Shown piece by piece: positions 34,652 through 42,110 of a stretch of 64,000 nt of DNA; the stretch's first letter is position 1, and the number at the start of each line of letters is the position of its first letter. A program made the position numbers and the translations under genes. Source of the DNA: Lachnospiraceae bacterium (GTDB lineage: Bacteria > Bacillota > Clostridia > Lachnospirales > Lachnospiraceae); contig JAETON010000003.1 of NCBI GenBank assembly GCA_021771695.1, forward strand, positions 1 through 64,000, read 5' to 3'. The notes under the pieces were generated by a model. The model was given only the letters and a program-made list of their open reading frames with translations. It did not search any database and was not told the DNA's origin.

Positions 34652-35587
34652 CTAGCAGTCATTTAAATACTCCGCAATAATCTGGTCTGCAATTAATACA
34701 TCAATATATCCACCTTCTAGTGCTGCCTTTACAGATTCCTTCTTTTCTTCACTTTCCACAATACAGATTTTATTTGGAATATTTTTCAACTGCTGTCCTG
34801 TAATTCCTATACAGCGTTCCGCAATATTACTGCAGCATTCCTTACTGCTGCCATTTAAAAATACGGTTGATACCACATCGCATACAGCCTCTTCTCTTTC
34901 CAGCTGATTTAAATCTTCCTCAGAAATATATCCGGATTTACTAATACTGCTTTCTGGAACAAGAGGATTTCCCAAGCTGAACACTGCATACTGTGCCTTG
35001 GCAGTCTGTCTTATCACATTCTTAATTTGTTCATCTTGAATCAAAATTCTTTTTTCTTCTCCATTCTTTACCAAAGCCGGGGCAATCAAAGATAACGATT
35101 TCCCACCGCTTTTTTTGGCAAAATTGGATGCAATGGTCGTTGCATGCATATTCAATTCACTTTGACCATGACCGCCGATAATCGGAGAAAAAAGTAAATC
35201 CATATTTTCCATCTGATGAATATAATTCGGAATCAGTCTCATCGTGGTTCCCCATCCCACTGCAATAGAAGCATTCTTTTTCAAATGTTTCTCCAGATAA
35301 TAAGCAGCTGCAGACGCTACCTGCTCTTTCCCAGAAACTCCCACAGTTGTATCCACAACAATCACATCTTTTAAGCCATATTTTTTCTGAATTGTATCTT
35401 CTAATTCAGGATATGATCCAGCATAATCAATAATAATGCGGACAATTCCTTCATCTTTTGCTTTTTGCAAAAGTCTTGAAACTTTCATTCTGGATATATC
35501 CATCTGCTTGGCAATCTGCTGCTGTGTCATATTATCTTCATAATACAGCTTACTAATTAGAACCATGCTTCTTCTTTTCATATCCAT
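34652..35587 (-). CDS. SorC/DeoR-type sugar-binding transcriptional regulator
   Basis: Start at the ATG at 35587 (MDMKRRSM), because GGGAGGTG precedes it; 311 residues. The N-terminal helix-turn-helix is YYEDNMTQQQIAKQMDISRM (residues ~12-35). The remaining ~250 residues are the SorC sugar-phosphate-binding domain (IAVGWGTTMRLIPNYI, then FSPIIGGHGQSELNMHA). SorC regulators normally repress or activate the operon they belong to and respond to a phosphorylated sugar. This one is the last gene of PTS system 2. A likely operator with TGAACA half-sites lies at the operon promoter (41910-41943). Confidence 0.9.
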   Translation of the reverse strand: MDMKRRSMVLISKLYYEDNMTQQQIAKQMDISRMKVSRLLQKAKDEGIVRIIIDYAGSYPELEDTIQKKYGLKDVIVVDTTVGVSGKEQVASAAAYYLEKHLKKNASIAVGWGTTMRLIPNYIHQMENMDLLFSPIIGGHGQSELNMHATTIASNFAKKSGGKSLSLIAPALVKNGEEKRILIQDEQIKNVIRQTAKAQYAVFSLGNPLVPESSISKSGYISEEDLNQLEREEAVCDVVSTVFLNGSSKECCSNIAERCIGITGQQLKNIPNKICIVESEEKKESVKAALEGGYIDVLIADQIIAEYLNDC

Positions 35588-35636
35588 CGCATCCACCTCC
35601 CATCCCATATTTATCATAATCTTGTAATCTTTTCCA

Positions 35637-36926
35637 TTACTTGATAACCTTATCATAGAAATTGTAGAATTTCAACATTCTTAAATAGGTAAGCCTATCT
35701 CTAATATATGGTGCAGATTTGGCGGATTTTTCCTTCATTGACGCATCCAATCCAATATCTTTTAGCGAGGATACTCCCTGAACCTTTCGGAGCATTTCTT
35801 TAAGTTCTTCAGATGTTGGAATCTCTTTTATGATCTGCCTGATTTCCTGCGTCTTTTCTTTCAAAATCACAGGATCTATTGTATCTAGCAGGTTTGGAGT
35901 ATTCGTCTTCTTAATATTTTCGCATAACTCCTTATTTTCAAAAACTTTTTCAATCAAATTTGTCTCAATCTCCACCCGCTCTTTTAATGTAAAATTCCCA
36001 CTTTTCAAATATTTTTCCGCATCATGATAAATTTCACTTACTAAAATCAGTCCCACACCGACTTTTTCTCCGTGGTATGCATCCAGCTCATCATTCATAA
36101 CCGCCATTTCCCAAAAATGTGCTAAGTGATGCTCTGCTCCAGATGCCGGCCGGGAATGTCCTGTCATCTGCATCGCTAAACCTGATAACAGCAGGCCATA
36201 CATTAATTCTTCATACGCTTTTATATCACCATTTCTTAATCCATCCAAAGAATTTCTTAGATTACTAAGAGCTTCGTATTCCATATTACAGATTCGATCA
36301 CAAATATACTCCCCGTTTAATATATTCGTAATTTTCCAATCTGCCAGCGCAGTGTATTTCCCTAGCAAATCTCCTACGCCGGAAGCTGTCAGCCGCATCG
36401 GTGCATGAGCGATTACACGGCTGTCCGCAATTACAAGAATTGGTGAAACTGCAATCATACTTTTTTTGAATCCATACCATGACATGGCAGCTACTGTCGA
36501 AACATAGCCGTCTACACTGGCTGCAGTTGGTATAGAAATAAAAGGAATTCCTCTTTCATATGCGTGATATCTTGTTAAATCATGAATGGTTCCAGAACCT
36601 ACGGCAATCAAACAATCTGCATTTTCTATCGGATGTAAAAACTCCTTAACTTTCGCAACCCCTGTTTCATCCGCATGAAGGTGTCTGGAATCTAACTGAA
36701 TCTTTTGGATTCCTTCTATTTTTTGTTCCACTTCTTTCCCGGCGGCTTGATATGTATTTTCATCACATATCATAACAAAATTATGATACGCTGCATAACG
36801 TTCCTTTTTTAGAATTTCAGGAATTTTCTGCAAAGCCTCCTCTTCTAAATATACTTCCTCCACTGCTAATGAATGGTTTTTCCCGCATTTACATGGACCG
36901 GTAAATTCTTTCATATCAATTTTCAT
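35637..36926 (-). CDS. sn-glycerol-1-phosphate-dehydrogenase-like iron/zinc-containing dehydrogenase
   Basis: 429 residues from the ATG at 36926 (AGGAGGGG upstream), overlapping the DUF89 gene by four bases. It belongs to the G1P dehydrogenase (EgsA/AraM) branch of the polyol dehydrogenase family. NAD(P) binding is shown by AVGSGTIHDLTRYHA and SIPTAASVDGYVS. Metal ligands lie in GVGDLLGK, SGAEHHLAHFWEMA and YHGEKVGVG. The N terminus has an unusual CKCGKNH stretch that may bind a metal. AraM of Bacillus makes glycerol-1-phosphate, but in this catabolic operon oxidation of a polyol phosphate is at least as likely. The substrate is unproven. Confidence 0.82.
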   Translation of the reverse strand: MKIDMKEFTGPCKCGKNHSLAVEEVYLEEEALQKIPEILKKERYAAYHNFVMICDENTYQAAGKEVEQKIEGIQKIQLDSRHLHADETGVAKVKEFLHPIENADCLIAVGSGTIHDLTRYHAYERGIPFISIPTAASVDGYVSTVAAMSWYGFKKSMIAVSPILVIADSRVIAHAPMRLTASGVGDLLGKYTALADWKITNILNGEYICDRICNMEYEALSNLRNSLDGLRNGDIKAYEELMYGLLLSGLAMQMTGHSRPASGAEHHLAHFWEMAVMNDELDAYHGEKVGVGLILVSEIYHDAEKYLKSGNFTLKERVEIETNLIEKVFENKELCENIKKTNTPNLLDTIDPVILKEKTQEIRQIIKEIPTSEELKEMLRKVQGVSSLKDIGLDASMKEKSAKSAPYIRDRLTYLRMLKFYNFYDKVIK

Positions 36927-37810
36927 GAACAAACCCCTCCTTTCTCTTCCAAGGTTTCTCTGCAAAATATTGGTTCCAAATATTCAGCACAAAACTCTTT
37001 CATAAATAATGTACATTTACACAAAAACAAATAATAAACATTTTTCCCACATCCGGATAATGTTTCATAATTTGCCTGTCCTTTTGAAATAATTACATCT
37101 GCATCTTCAAATTTTTTCTGAATATCTTCCGGCATCAAATAAATACAGCTTCCCGCAACCGATGTACCATTCCCTATTACTTCTGCTTCTTGATTTAACC
37201 TTACCTGTACTGCATCTTCCAATGTGGCATCATTTCCAACTTCTTCCCCTCTAACAACCACTGTAACCGCCATATTGGAATGATACTCTTTCAAAATCCG
37301 AATCAACAATTTATCCATTACTATTTCACCACAATTATCTGTAAAATACAATAATTGAGACGCATTTTTCATATCCATTTGAAAATCTCTATATACTGTT
37401 TCATCCAGCCGGCTGCATTCAAAATCAGATAAAAGTTCTTCTAAAATGTCCTCTTTAATTTCTTTCATGGCAATACAGTCAATATAATTCCCTATCTGTG
37501 CTGCTTGAATTGCTGTTTTTAAGGAATCTTCTGAATTTTTGATTCTATCATAAATCCATGTTTCTTTTTCTAACATTAGCTGATTAAATTTTTCTTTTAA
37601 TTTTTTATAGGAAGGAATCGTTCCATAATTTCCATCAAACAACTGATAAAAAGCATCTAAATATTCCGGCGGTGACATACTCTTTTCACTTTGAAGTATT
37701 TCTTCTACTTTTTTCAAATACTCTTTTTTTCGTTCAGGATTTTGAATCTCTTGTGCTCTGTCTATCTCTTTTTCTCTCAGACATTCTACGCAACACGGCT
37801 GTAGTTTCAT
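36923..37810 (-). CDS. DUF89 family (damage-control phosphatase-like) protein
   Basis: 295 residues of the DUF89/ARMT1-like family of metal-dependent phosphatases. The N terminus CCVECL is typical of the bacterial subgroup. The catalytic region reads LLYFTDNCGEIVMDKLLI near residue 160, with the conserved Asp-Asn and Glu, and a second motif is DVIISKGQANYETLSG near residue 245. Characterised members hydrolyse side-product sugar phosphates or phosphopantetheine forms. Overlap with the G1PDH-like gene by four bases ties it to the PTS operon, suggesting it removes a toxic or dead-end phosphorylated intermediate. A terminator stands just upstream of it. Confidence 0.82.
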   Translation of the reverse strand: MKLQPCCVECLREKEIDRAQEIQNPERKKEYLKKVEEILQSEKSMSPPEYLDAFYQLFDGNYGTIPSYKKLKEKFNQLMLEKETWIYDRIKNSEDSLKTAIQAAQIGNYIDCIAMKEIKEDILEELLSDFECSRLDETVYRDFQMDMKNASQLLYFTDNCGEIVMDKLLIRILKEYHSNMAVTVVVRGEEVGNDATLEDAVQVRLNQEAEVIGNGTSVAGSCIYLMPEDIQKKFEDADVIISKGQANYETLSGCGKNVYYLFLCKCTLFMKEFCAEYLEPIFCRETLEEKGGVCS

Positions 37811-37843
37811 ATCTCTGCTCCTTTATATCATCTCTAAACATTC

Positions 37844-37874
37844 AAAAAGGGACTGCCAGCGCAAATCCCTTTTT
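37844..37874 (-). terminator. Intra-operon terminator between EIIA and the DUF89 gene
   Basis: AAAAAGGGA (37844-37852) pairs perfectly with TCCCTTTTT (37866-37874). The right arm itself supplies the T run on the minus strand. Only 34 bases remain to the DUF89 start and no promoter was seen there, so the last three genes probably depend on read-through. Confidence 0.82.
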
Positions 37875-37911
37875 AAACCTATTTTTTATCAATATAGTTT
37901 TCATGATGGAC

Positions 37912-38379
37912 TTACATGTTTTCTTCAAAAAACTTATTTAATGTATCGCTGATTTCTTCGACAGAATCCATTATTTCCAACTGAGCCATCATTTTTTCAT
38001 CGGAAATTAATTTTACTAAAGTGCTTAAAACCTCTACCTGCCGTTTTGGGTCTTTAATTCCTAAGACAAAAGCAAATTTCGCATCAACCTTAATTCCCGG
38101 TTCTCCCATATGTGAGAATCGAATCGGCGAACAAAACCTAACAAATGAAATACAGGCTTCTTCAACATACTCGACATCTGTATGCGGAATAGCAATTTCA
38201 TAAGCTTCTGTCTTTAAACCTGTAGGAAAATTTTCTTCCCTTGCAATTAAGGCTTGTCCAAAATTTTCTTTTACCAAACCTTTTTCATACAAACGTTTTC
38301 CCATAGTTTCAAAAAATAACGTCTGTGTTTCAAACGCTTCATCCAGCCAAATTAAATCTTTCCGAAAAACATTTTCCAT
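37912..38379 (-). CDS. PTS EIIA, galactitol/fructose type (system 2)
   Basis: 155 residues, PTS_EIIA_2 domain. It receives phosphate from HPr on the histidine in YEIAIPHTDVEYV (near residue 66) and passes it to EIIB. The FPTGLKTE segment before the active site and VKLISDEKMMAQLE near the C terminus are standard for this class. It is the only EIIA of the system 2 operon and follows the EIIB-like gene by 14 bases. A terminator stands after it. Confidence 0.92.
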   Translation of the reverse strand: MENVFRKDLIWLDEAFETQTLFFETMGKRLYEKGLVKENFGQALIAREENFPTGLKTEAYEIAIPHTDVEYVEEACISFVRFCSPIRFSHMGEPGIKVDAKFAFVLGIKDPKRQVEVLSTLVKLISDEKMMAQLEIMDSVEEISDTLNKFFEENM

Positions 38380-38393
38380 GCTGCGTCCCTCCT

Positions 38394-38693
38394 TTACTTC
38401 TCTTTCACCAGCTTTTCGATTTCTTCATAAAGTTCGTCTGTTCCCATCCAAGGATATAACAGACCTAATCCCTGAACTACTGGTAAATTAATATTAAGAG
38501 CTCCAGTTCCAGCATGAACCGCCAATTGGCATTGTGCTTCATATTTTGACAGATCAGAAGTTTCAAAGAGATTCGCAAAAGCAATCTCTGCCTCGATTTC
38601 TTTTTGCATCAAACCTTCTCTTAATGCGTTCATTGCTTTCTCTGCTTTTTCCTGTTTCATTCCTCCAGCCAGCAGCAAGGAAACTTTCATCAT
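38394..38693 (-). CDS. Small protein resembling a PTS EIIB but without the active-site cysteine
   Basis: Start at the ATG at 38693 (or 38690) because AAGGAG is about nine bases upstream; the product is 99 residues, the same size as the two genuine GatB-type EIIB proteins nearby. Its opening strand VSLLLAGGMKQEKAEKAMNAL mirrors the ILVACGSGIATSTVIANRV start of EIIB, but Ala/Gly replaces the phosphorylatable Cys. The only cysteine is in AQCQLAVHAG. It sits between deoC and EIIA, where an EIIB could be expected. The EIIB resemblance is my inference from size, strand-helix pattern and context; it may be an unrelated small protein. Confidence 0.55.
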   Translation of the reverse strand: MMKVSLLLAGGMKQEKAEKAMNALREGLMQKEIEAEIAFANLFETSDLSKYEAQCQLAVHAGTGALNINLPVVQGLGLLYPWMGTDELYEEIEKLVKEK

Positions 38694-38706
38694 AAAATCA
38701 CGCTCC

Positions 38707-39357
38707 TTAAAATTCTGCTGCAATGGCTTTTGTTCTGCTGACTCCAACACGGTCTGCTCCTGCTGCAACCAATGCTTCTACATCAGCACGGGTACTGATT
38801 CCTCCTGCTGCTTTCACATGAACTTTTTCAGATACTGTTTCTCTCATTAATTTAATATCTTCTACCGTTGCCCCTGTTGGTGCAAACCCTGTAGAAGTTT
38901 TTACAAAATCTGCTCCCGCTTTTTCTGAAAGTTCACAACCCTTTACAATCTGTTCTTTTGTTAAATATGCATTCTCAAGAATTACTTTTACAACTGCCGG
39001 AGTAGCATCTACAACAGCTTTGATATCATTGTAAACATCTTCATATTCACCGTTTTTTAAAGCTCCGATATCAATTACCATATCCAGTTCCACAGCACCT
39101 CTTGCATAAGCATCTATTGCTTCTGCAACCTTTGTAAATGTTGTATGTGCCCCGGATGGAAATCCGATTACTGTACAAATATCTACATCAGATCCTTCTA
39201 AAACTTCTTTTGCCATATCCAGATTACATGGATTAATGCAGACAGATGCACAATGATTTTCTTTTGCATACTGTAATCCTTCCATAATTTCCTCTTTTGT
39301 AAGCTGAGGTTTTAAAAGTGAGTGGTCATTCATAGATAAAAATTCCTGTTTTGTCAT
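38707..39357 (-). CDS. deoC: Deoxyribose-phosphate-aldolase-type (DeoC) class I aldolase
   Basis: 216 residues, DeoC/LacD-like TIM barrel. The Schiff-base lysine is in GADFVKTSTGFAPTGAT and a second conserved lysine in VHVKAAGGISTRADV. The N-terminal MNDHSLLKPQLTKEEI and the VIDIGALKNGEY segment are typical. DeoC cleaves 2-deoxyribose-5-phosphate to acetaldehyde and glyceraldehyde-3-phosphate. Here it lies within a PTS operon, not next to nucleoside genes, so it may cleave a different phosphorylated deoxy sugar or ketose. The family is certain; the substrate is open. Confidence 0.9.
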   Translation of the reverse strand: MTKQEFLSMNDHSLLKPQLTKEEIMEGLQYAKENHCASVCINPCNLDMAKEVLEGSDVDICTVIGFPSGAHTTFTKVAEAIDAYARGAVELDMVIDIGALKNGEYEDVYNDIKAVVDATPAVVKVILENAYLTKEQIVKGCELSEKAGADFVKTSTGFAPTGATVEDIKLMRETVSEKVHVKAAGGISTRADVEALVAAGADRVGVSRTKAIAAEF

Positions 39358-39410
39358 GTTTCTAAATCTCCTTTTTAGTTTTTAATTTATACTTTTAGTT
39401 TTTATTTACT

Positions 39411-40658
39411 TTATCCAAAGAAACTGAAAATCTTAATAAACAGCCATGTCAGCAAGTTTGCACGGTCAAGATTTCCAATCAAAGTTGCTCCTTTTGGAAT
39501 TGCTACGCCTGCTGAAATTGCCAGCGGTGTTTCAATCGGTCCAAGTGTAGAAGCCATTAACAATACGCACCCCATAACAACGGTTCCAATAATCAATGCG
39601 CGGAAAATATTTCCTTTTGACATTGCTGTAAATAGACATACAATATATGGAATTACAGCTAAGTCAGCAAATGGTAAAATTCTATTACCCGGAATTACAA
39701 TTGCCAATAAAATGGTTATTGGTACAAGCACAAGACCTACTGCGATAACTGCCGGTTCCCCAAGTGCTACTGCAGCATCCAATCCTATGTAAATTTCTCT
39801 TCCTTCAAAACGCTTGCTCATCATCTTCTGAGCTGCCTGTGATATCGGCATCAATCCTTCCATCAGACAAGACACCATTTTCGGCATTAAATACATAACT
39901 GCTGCCAGTCCAATACCTGTCTGTAAAACAACCTGAGGTGTGGAACCAGCTAAAACTGCTAAAATAATACCGATGATTAATCCCATCATCATTGGTTCTC
40001 CGAAAATACCAAACTTTTTCCGAAGAGAATCGGCATTAATATCAATTTTGTTGATTCCAGGAATCCGATCTAAGATCCACATCAGTGGATAAACAATCGG
40101 CAGACACCCCAATGCTGTTAAATGAGGAAATGAAATACCCGGCATATTAAAAAACTTTTCAATATACGGTGCTGTATAATCTGCAAGAATCAGTGCCAGT
40201 GCAGAAATCAGTGCTCCTGCTGCAAGTCCGATCGGCACGCTTTCTGTTACAACCGAAACTGCAGCTCCCACGAATGCAAACTGCCAATAATTCCAAATGT
40301 CTACATTCATTGTTTTTGTCAATTTTAATGACAGTAAAACAATGTTTACGACCAAACAAATCGGAATCATTAAGCCTGCTGCACTCCATGCCCATGTAAT
40401 AGAAGACATTGCAGGCCATCCTATATCAATAATATCCATATTCAGCCCTAGTCTTTCTGTCATTTGCTGTGCAACAGGTCCCAGCTGATCAGATAACAGT
40501 CCTGTTACCAATCCAATTCCTGTAAATCCAATACCAATGGTAATTCCTGCTTTGAAAGATTTCGCAACCCCTGCCTTCATAATTACACCAAGTATAAAAA
40601 TGATAATTGGCAGCATGACTGATGCACCGCAATCTAAGATAAAGTTTATTATAAACAT
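39411..40658 (-). CDS. PTS EIIC, galactitol family (system 2)
   Basis: 415 residues, integral membrane permease with about ten helices, of the GatC family. Typical are the N-terminal LPIIIFILGVIMKAGVAKSFKAGITIGIGFTGIGLV, PMMMGLIIGIILAVLAG, and AAVALGEPAVIAVGLVLVPITILLAIVIPGNRILPF segments. It transports and, with EIIB, phosphorylates a polyol or sugar. Its neighbours are an aldo/keto reductase and DeoC. It is related in layout to the EIIC at 44716 but clearly diverged, suggesting a different substrate. Confidence 0.93.
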   Translation of the reverse strand: MFIINFILDCGASVMLPIIIFILGVIMKAGVAKSFKAGITIGIGFTGIGLVTGLLSDQLGPVAQQMTERLGLNMDIIDIGWPAMSSITWAWSAAGLMIPICLVVNIVLLSLKLTKTMNVDIWNYWQFAFVGAAVSVVTESVPIGLAAGALISALALILADYTAPYIEKFFNMPGISFPHLTALGCLPIVYPLMWILDRIPGINKIDINADSLRKKFGIFGEPMMMGLIIGIILAVLAGSTPQVVLQTGIGLAAVMYLMPKMVSCLMEGLMPISQAAQKMMSKRFEGREIYIGLDAAVALGEPAVIAVGLVLVPITILLAIVIPGNRILPFADLAVIPYIVCLFTAMSKGNIFRALIIGTVVMGCVLLMASTLGPIETPLAISAGVAIPKGATLIGNLDRANLLTWLFIKIFSFFG

Positions 40659-40681
40659 TCTTATTCTCCCTTCTGTACCTT

Positions 40682-41575
40682 TTACGGCACTTTATGTCCT
40701 TTTACAGCAGTCCAAATCATAAACCACTGTTCCGGAGTTAATCGATATTTCAATGCTTTTACTGGTCTCTCTGCCAATCCAATCTCACCGGAACCTGTAA
40801 TCGGAATTAATCCCGCAGGATGTGAAAACAGCCATGCAAATGCAATTTCATCAATATCTTCCGCTCCCACTTCTTCTCGAATCACTTCAAGGACTTCTCT
40901 TAATCTCTTTTCTTCTTCTCCTTCTCCGGTAAAAATTCTTCCTCCTGCCAATGGTGACCACAGCATTGGATGAATTCTTTCTTCCATACAAAGATTAATC
41001 ACGCCATTTTCCAGATTATCCATTCTTAAAGGTGATAATTCAACCTGATTTGTAATCAACGGAACTGTCAAATAAGACTTTAACAGGCGGTATTCATCCG
41101 GCAGGAAATTAGATACTCCGAAAGTTCTTACTTTTCCTTCCTTCTTTAATTCCTCAAATGCTCTGCTGATTTCTTCTGGATTCATAAATGGACTTGGACG
41201 GTGCAAAAGCAATGTATCTAAACAGTCAATTCCCATATATTTCAACGATTTTTCAACTTGTCCTTTAATATGTTCTTTGCTGTAATCATAGTATTTTACT
41301 CTTGCTGTCTCAGACTTATAGACAATCCCGCATTTTGAAATAATCTGCATTTTATTTCTTAAATCCGGTCTTTTCTTTAATGCCTCCCCAAACTTTTCTT
41401 CTACTGTATAATTTCCATAAATGTCTGCATGATCCATCGTTGTAATTCCAACATCCAGACATTCTTCCAAATAATGAATTAATTCATCTGTTGTCAAATT
41501 CCAGTCAAGCAGTCTCCAAAATCCCAAAACAACTCTAGAATATTCAAGCCCCTCTGCCATCTTTATATATTCCAT
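40682..41575 (-). CDS. Aldo/keto reductase
   Basis: 297 residues, NADPH-dependent oxidoreductase of the AKR superfamily (YdhF-like group). The catalytic tetrad is recognisable: Asp in TMDHADIYGNY, Tyr of the same segment, Lys in IISKCGI and His in TLLLHRPSP. The SNFLPDEYRLL and PLAGGRIF segments are typical. Placed between EIIB and EIIC, it probably acts on a carbonyl in the pathway, for example reducing an aldehyde released by the DeoC-type aldolase or a keto sugar. The substrate is not known. Confidence 0.9.
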   Translation of the reverse strand: MEYIKMAEGLEYSRVVLGFWRLLDWNLTTDELIHYLEECLDVGITTMDHADIYGNYTVEEKFGEALKKRPDLRNKMQIISKCGIVYKSETARVKYYDYSKEHIKGQVEKSLKYMGIDCLDTLLLHRPSPFMNPEEISRAFEELKKEGKVRTFGVSNFLPDEYRLLKSYLTVPLITNQVELSPLRMDNLENGVINLCMEERIHPMLWSPLAGGRIFTGEGEEEKRLREVLEVIREEVGAEDIDEIAFAWLFSHPAGLIPITGSGEIGLAERPVKALKYRLTPEQWFMIWTAVKGHKVP

Positions 41576-41596
41576 AATTCTCTTTCCCCCTGTAAA

Positions 41597-41893
41597 TTAT
41601 TGTGCGTCTAATTCCTGCATGATTTCTAACACTTGTGCATCCGTTGCATCCGCATTCATTCCTGTCAAATAATTAATTGCAAATACCGCTGGTGTTTTCA
41701 CAGTATTCGGCACCCTAGTGCTGGATACTATCAAATCATAATCCGGTGCCAGCCCTTCAACTTCTGTAATTTTCCGCTGCTCTACTTTCACAGAATAACC
41801 ATGATCCGTACATAAATCTTTCACCCGGTTTGCAATAACTGTACTTGTTGCAATTCCACTTCCGCAAGCAACTAAAATTCGGTATGTTTTCAT
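41597..41893 (-). CDS. PTS EIIB, galactitol family (system 2)
   Basis: 98 residues, GatB type. The phosphorylated cysteine is in RILVACGSGIATSTV (Cys10). The rest follows the EIIB fold (PDYDLIVSSTRVP, LTGMNAD). First gene of the system 2 operon, with a good promoter and an operator-like palindrome just upstream. It should carry phosphate from EIIA (37912-38379) to the sugar bound at EIIC (39411-40658). Confidence 0.92.
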   Translation of the reverse strand: MKTYRILVACGSGIATSTVIANRVKDLCTDHGYSVKVEQRKITEVEGLAPDYDLIVSSTRVPNTVKTPAVFAINYLTGMNADATDAQVLEIMQELDAQ

Positions 41894-41909
41894 AACGCTT
41901 CCTCCTTTC

Positions 41910-41943
41910 TGTTCATATGAACATATATTGTTATTTTGTTCAC
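41910..41943 (-). promoter_or_regulatory. TGAACA operator candidate for the system 2 operon
   Basis: TGTTCATATGAACA (41910-41923) is a perfect 14-base palindrome. A further TGTTCA (41937-41942) lies next to the -10 region, so three TGAACA half-sites alternate across 34 bases around the start point. The placement suits a repressor, most simply the SorC regulator coded at the end of this operon. Confidence 0.55.
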
Positions 41944-41947
41944 TTTT

Positions 41948-41976
41948 ATAATACGGCAGGATTCACTAAATTTCAA
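41948..41976 (-). promoter_or_regulatory. Promoter of the system 2 PTS operon
   Basis: The minus strand has TTGAAA (41976-41971), a 17-base spacer and TATTAT (41953-41948). The upstream TTTTGTAAAAAAGCAT touches the -35 and resembles the repeated motif near the system 1 promoter. The remaining stretch up to 42060 is AT-rich with no gene. Confidence 0.78.
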
Positions 41977-42060
41977 TGCTTTTTTACAAAACTGGCATTT
42001 TGCATGATTTTATTTTTAATTTCTTGTGCAATTTTCCCAAAAAAATGATTTCTATCAACA

Positions 42061-42096
42061 CAAAAAAAGCAGACTACAAAACTGTAATCTGCTTTT
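42061..42096 (-). terminator. Terminator of the system 1 operon (below the PRD regulator)
   Basis: AAAAGCAGA (42065-42073) pairs with TCTGCTTTT (42088-42096) with further inner pairing. The minus strand continues into a seven-T run. Confidence 0.88.
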
Positions 42097-42110
42097 AAAC
42101 AATGCTGTTT

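Noticed and set aside
35637-36926. Archaeal-type membrane lipid synthesis
   Set aside because: A G1PDH-like enzyme alone, inside a sugar PTS operon and without a neighbouring PcrB-type prenyltransferase, is not evidence for archaeal lipids.
41985-42000. Sigma-54 promoter (TGGCATTTTGC) upstream of PTS system 2
   Set aside because: The GG and GC elements are only six bases apart instead of ten, and a good sigma-A promoter lies just downstream on the other strand. The PRD regulator also lacks a sigma-54 activator domain.
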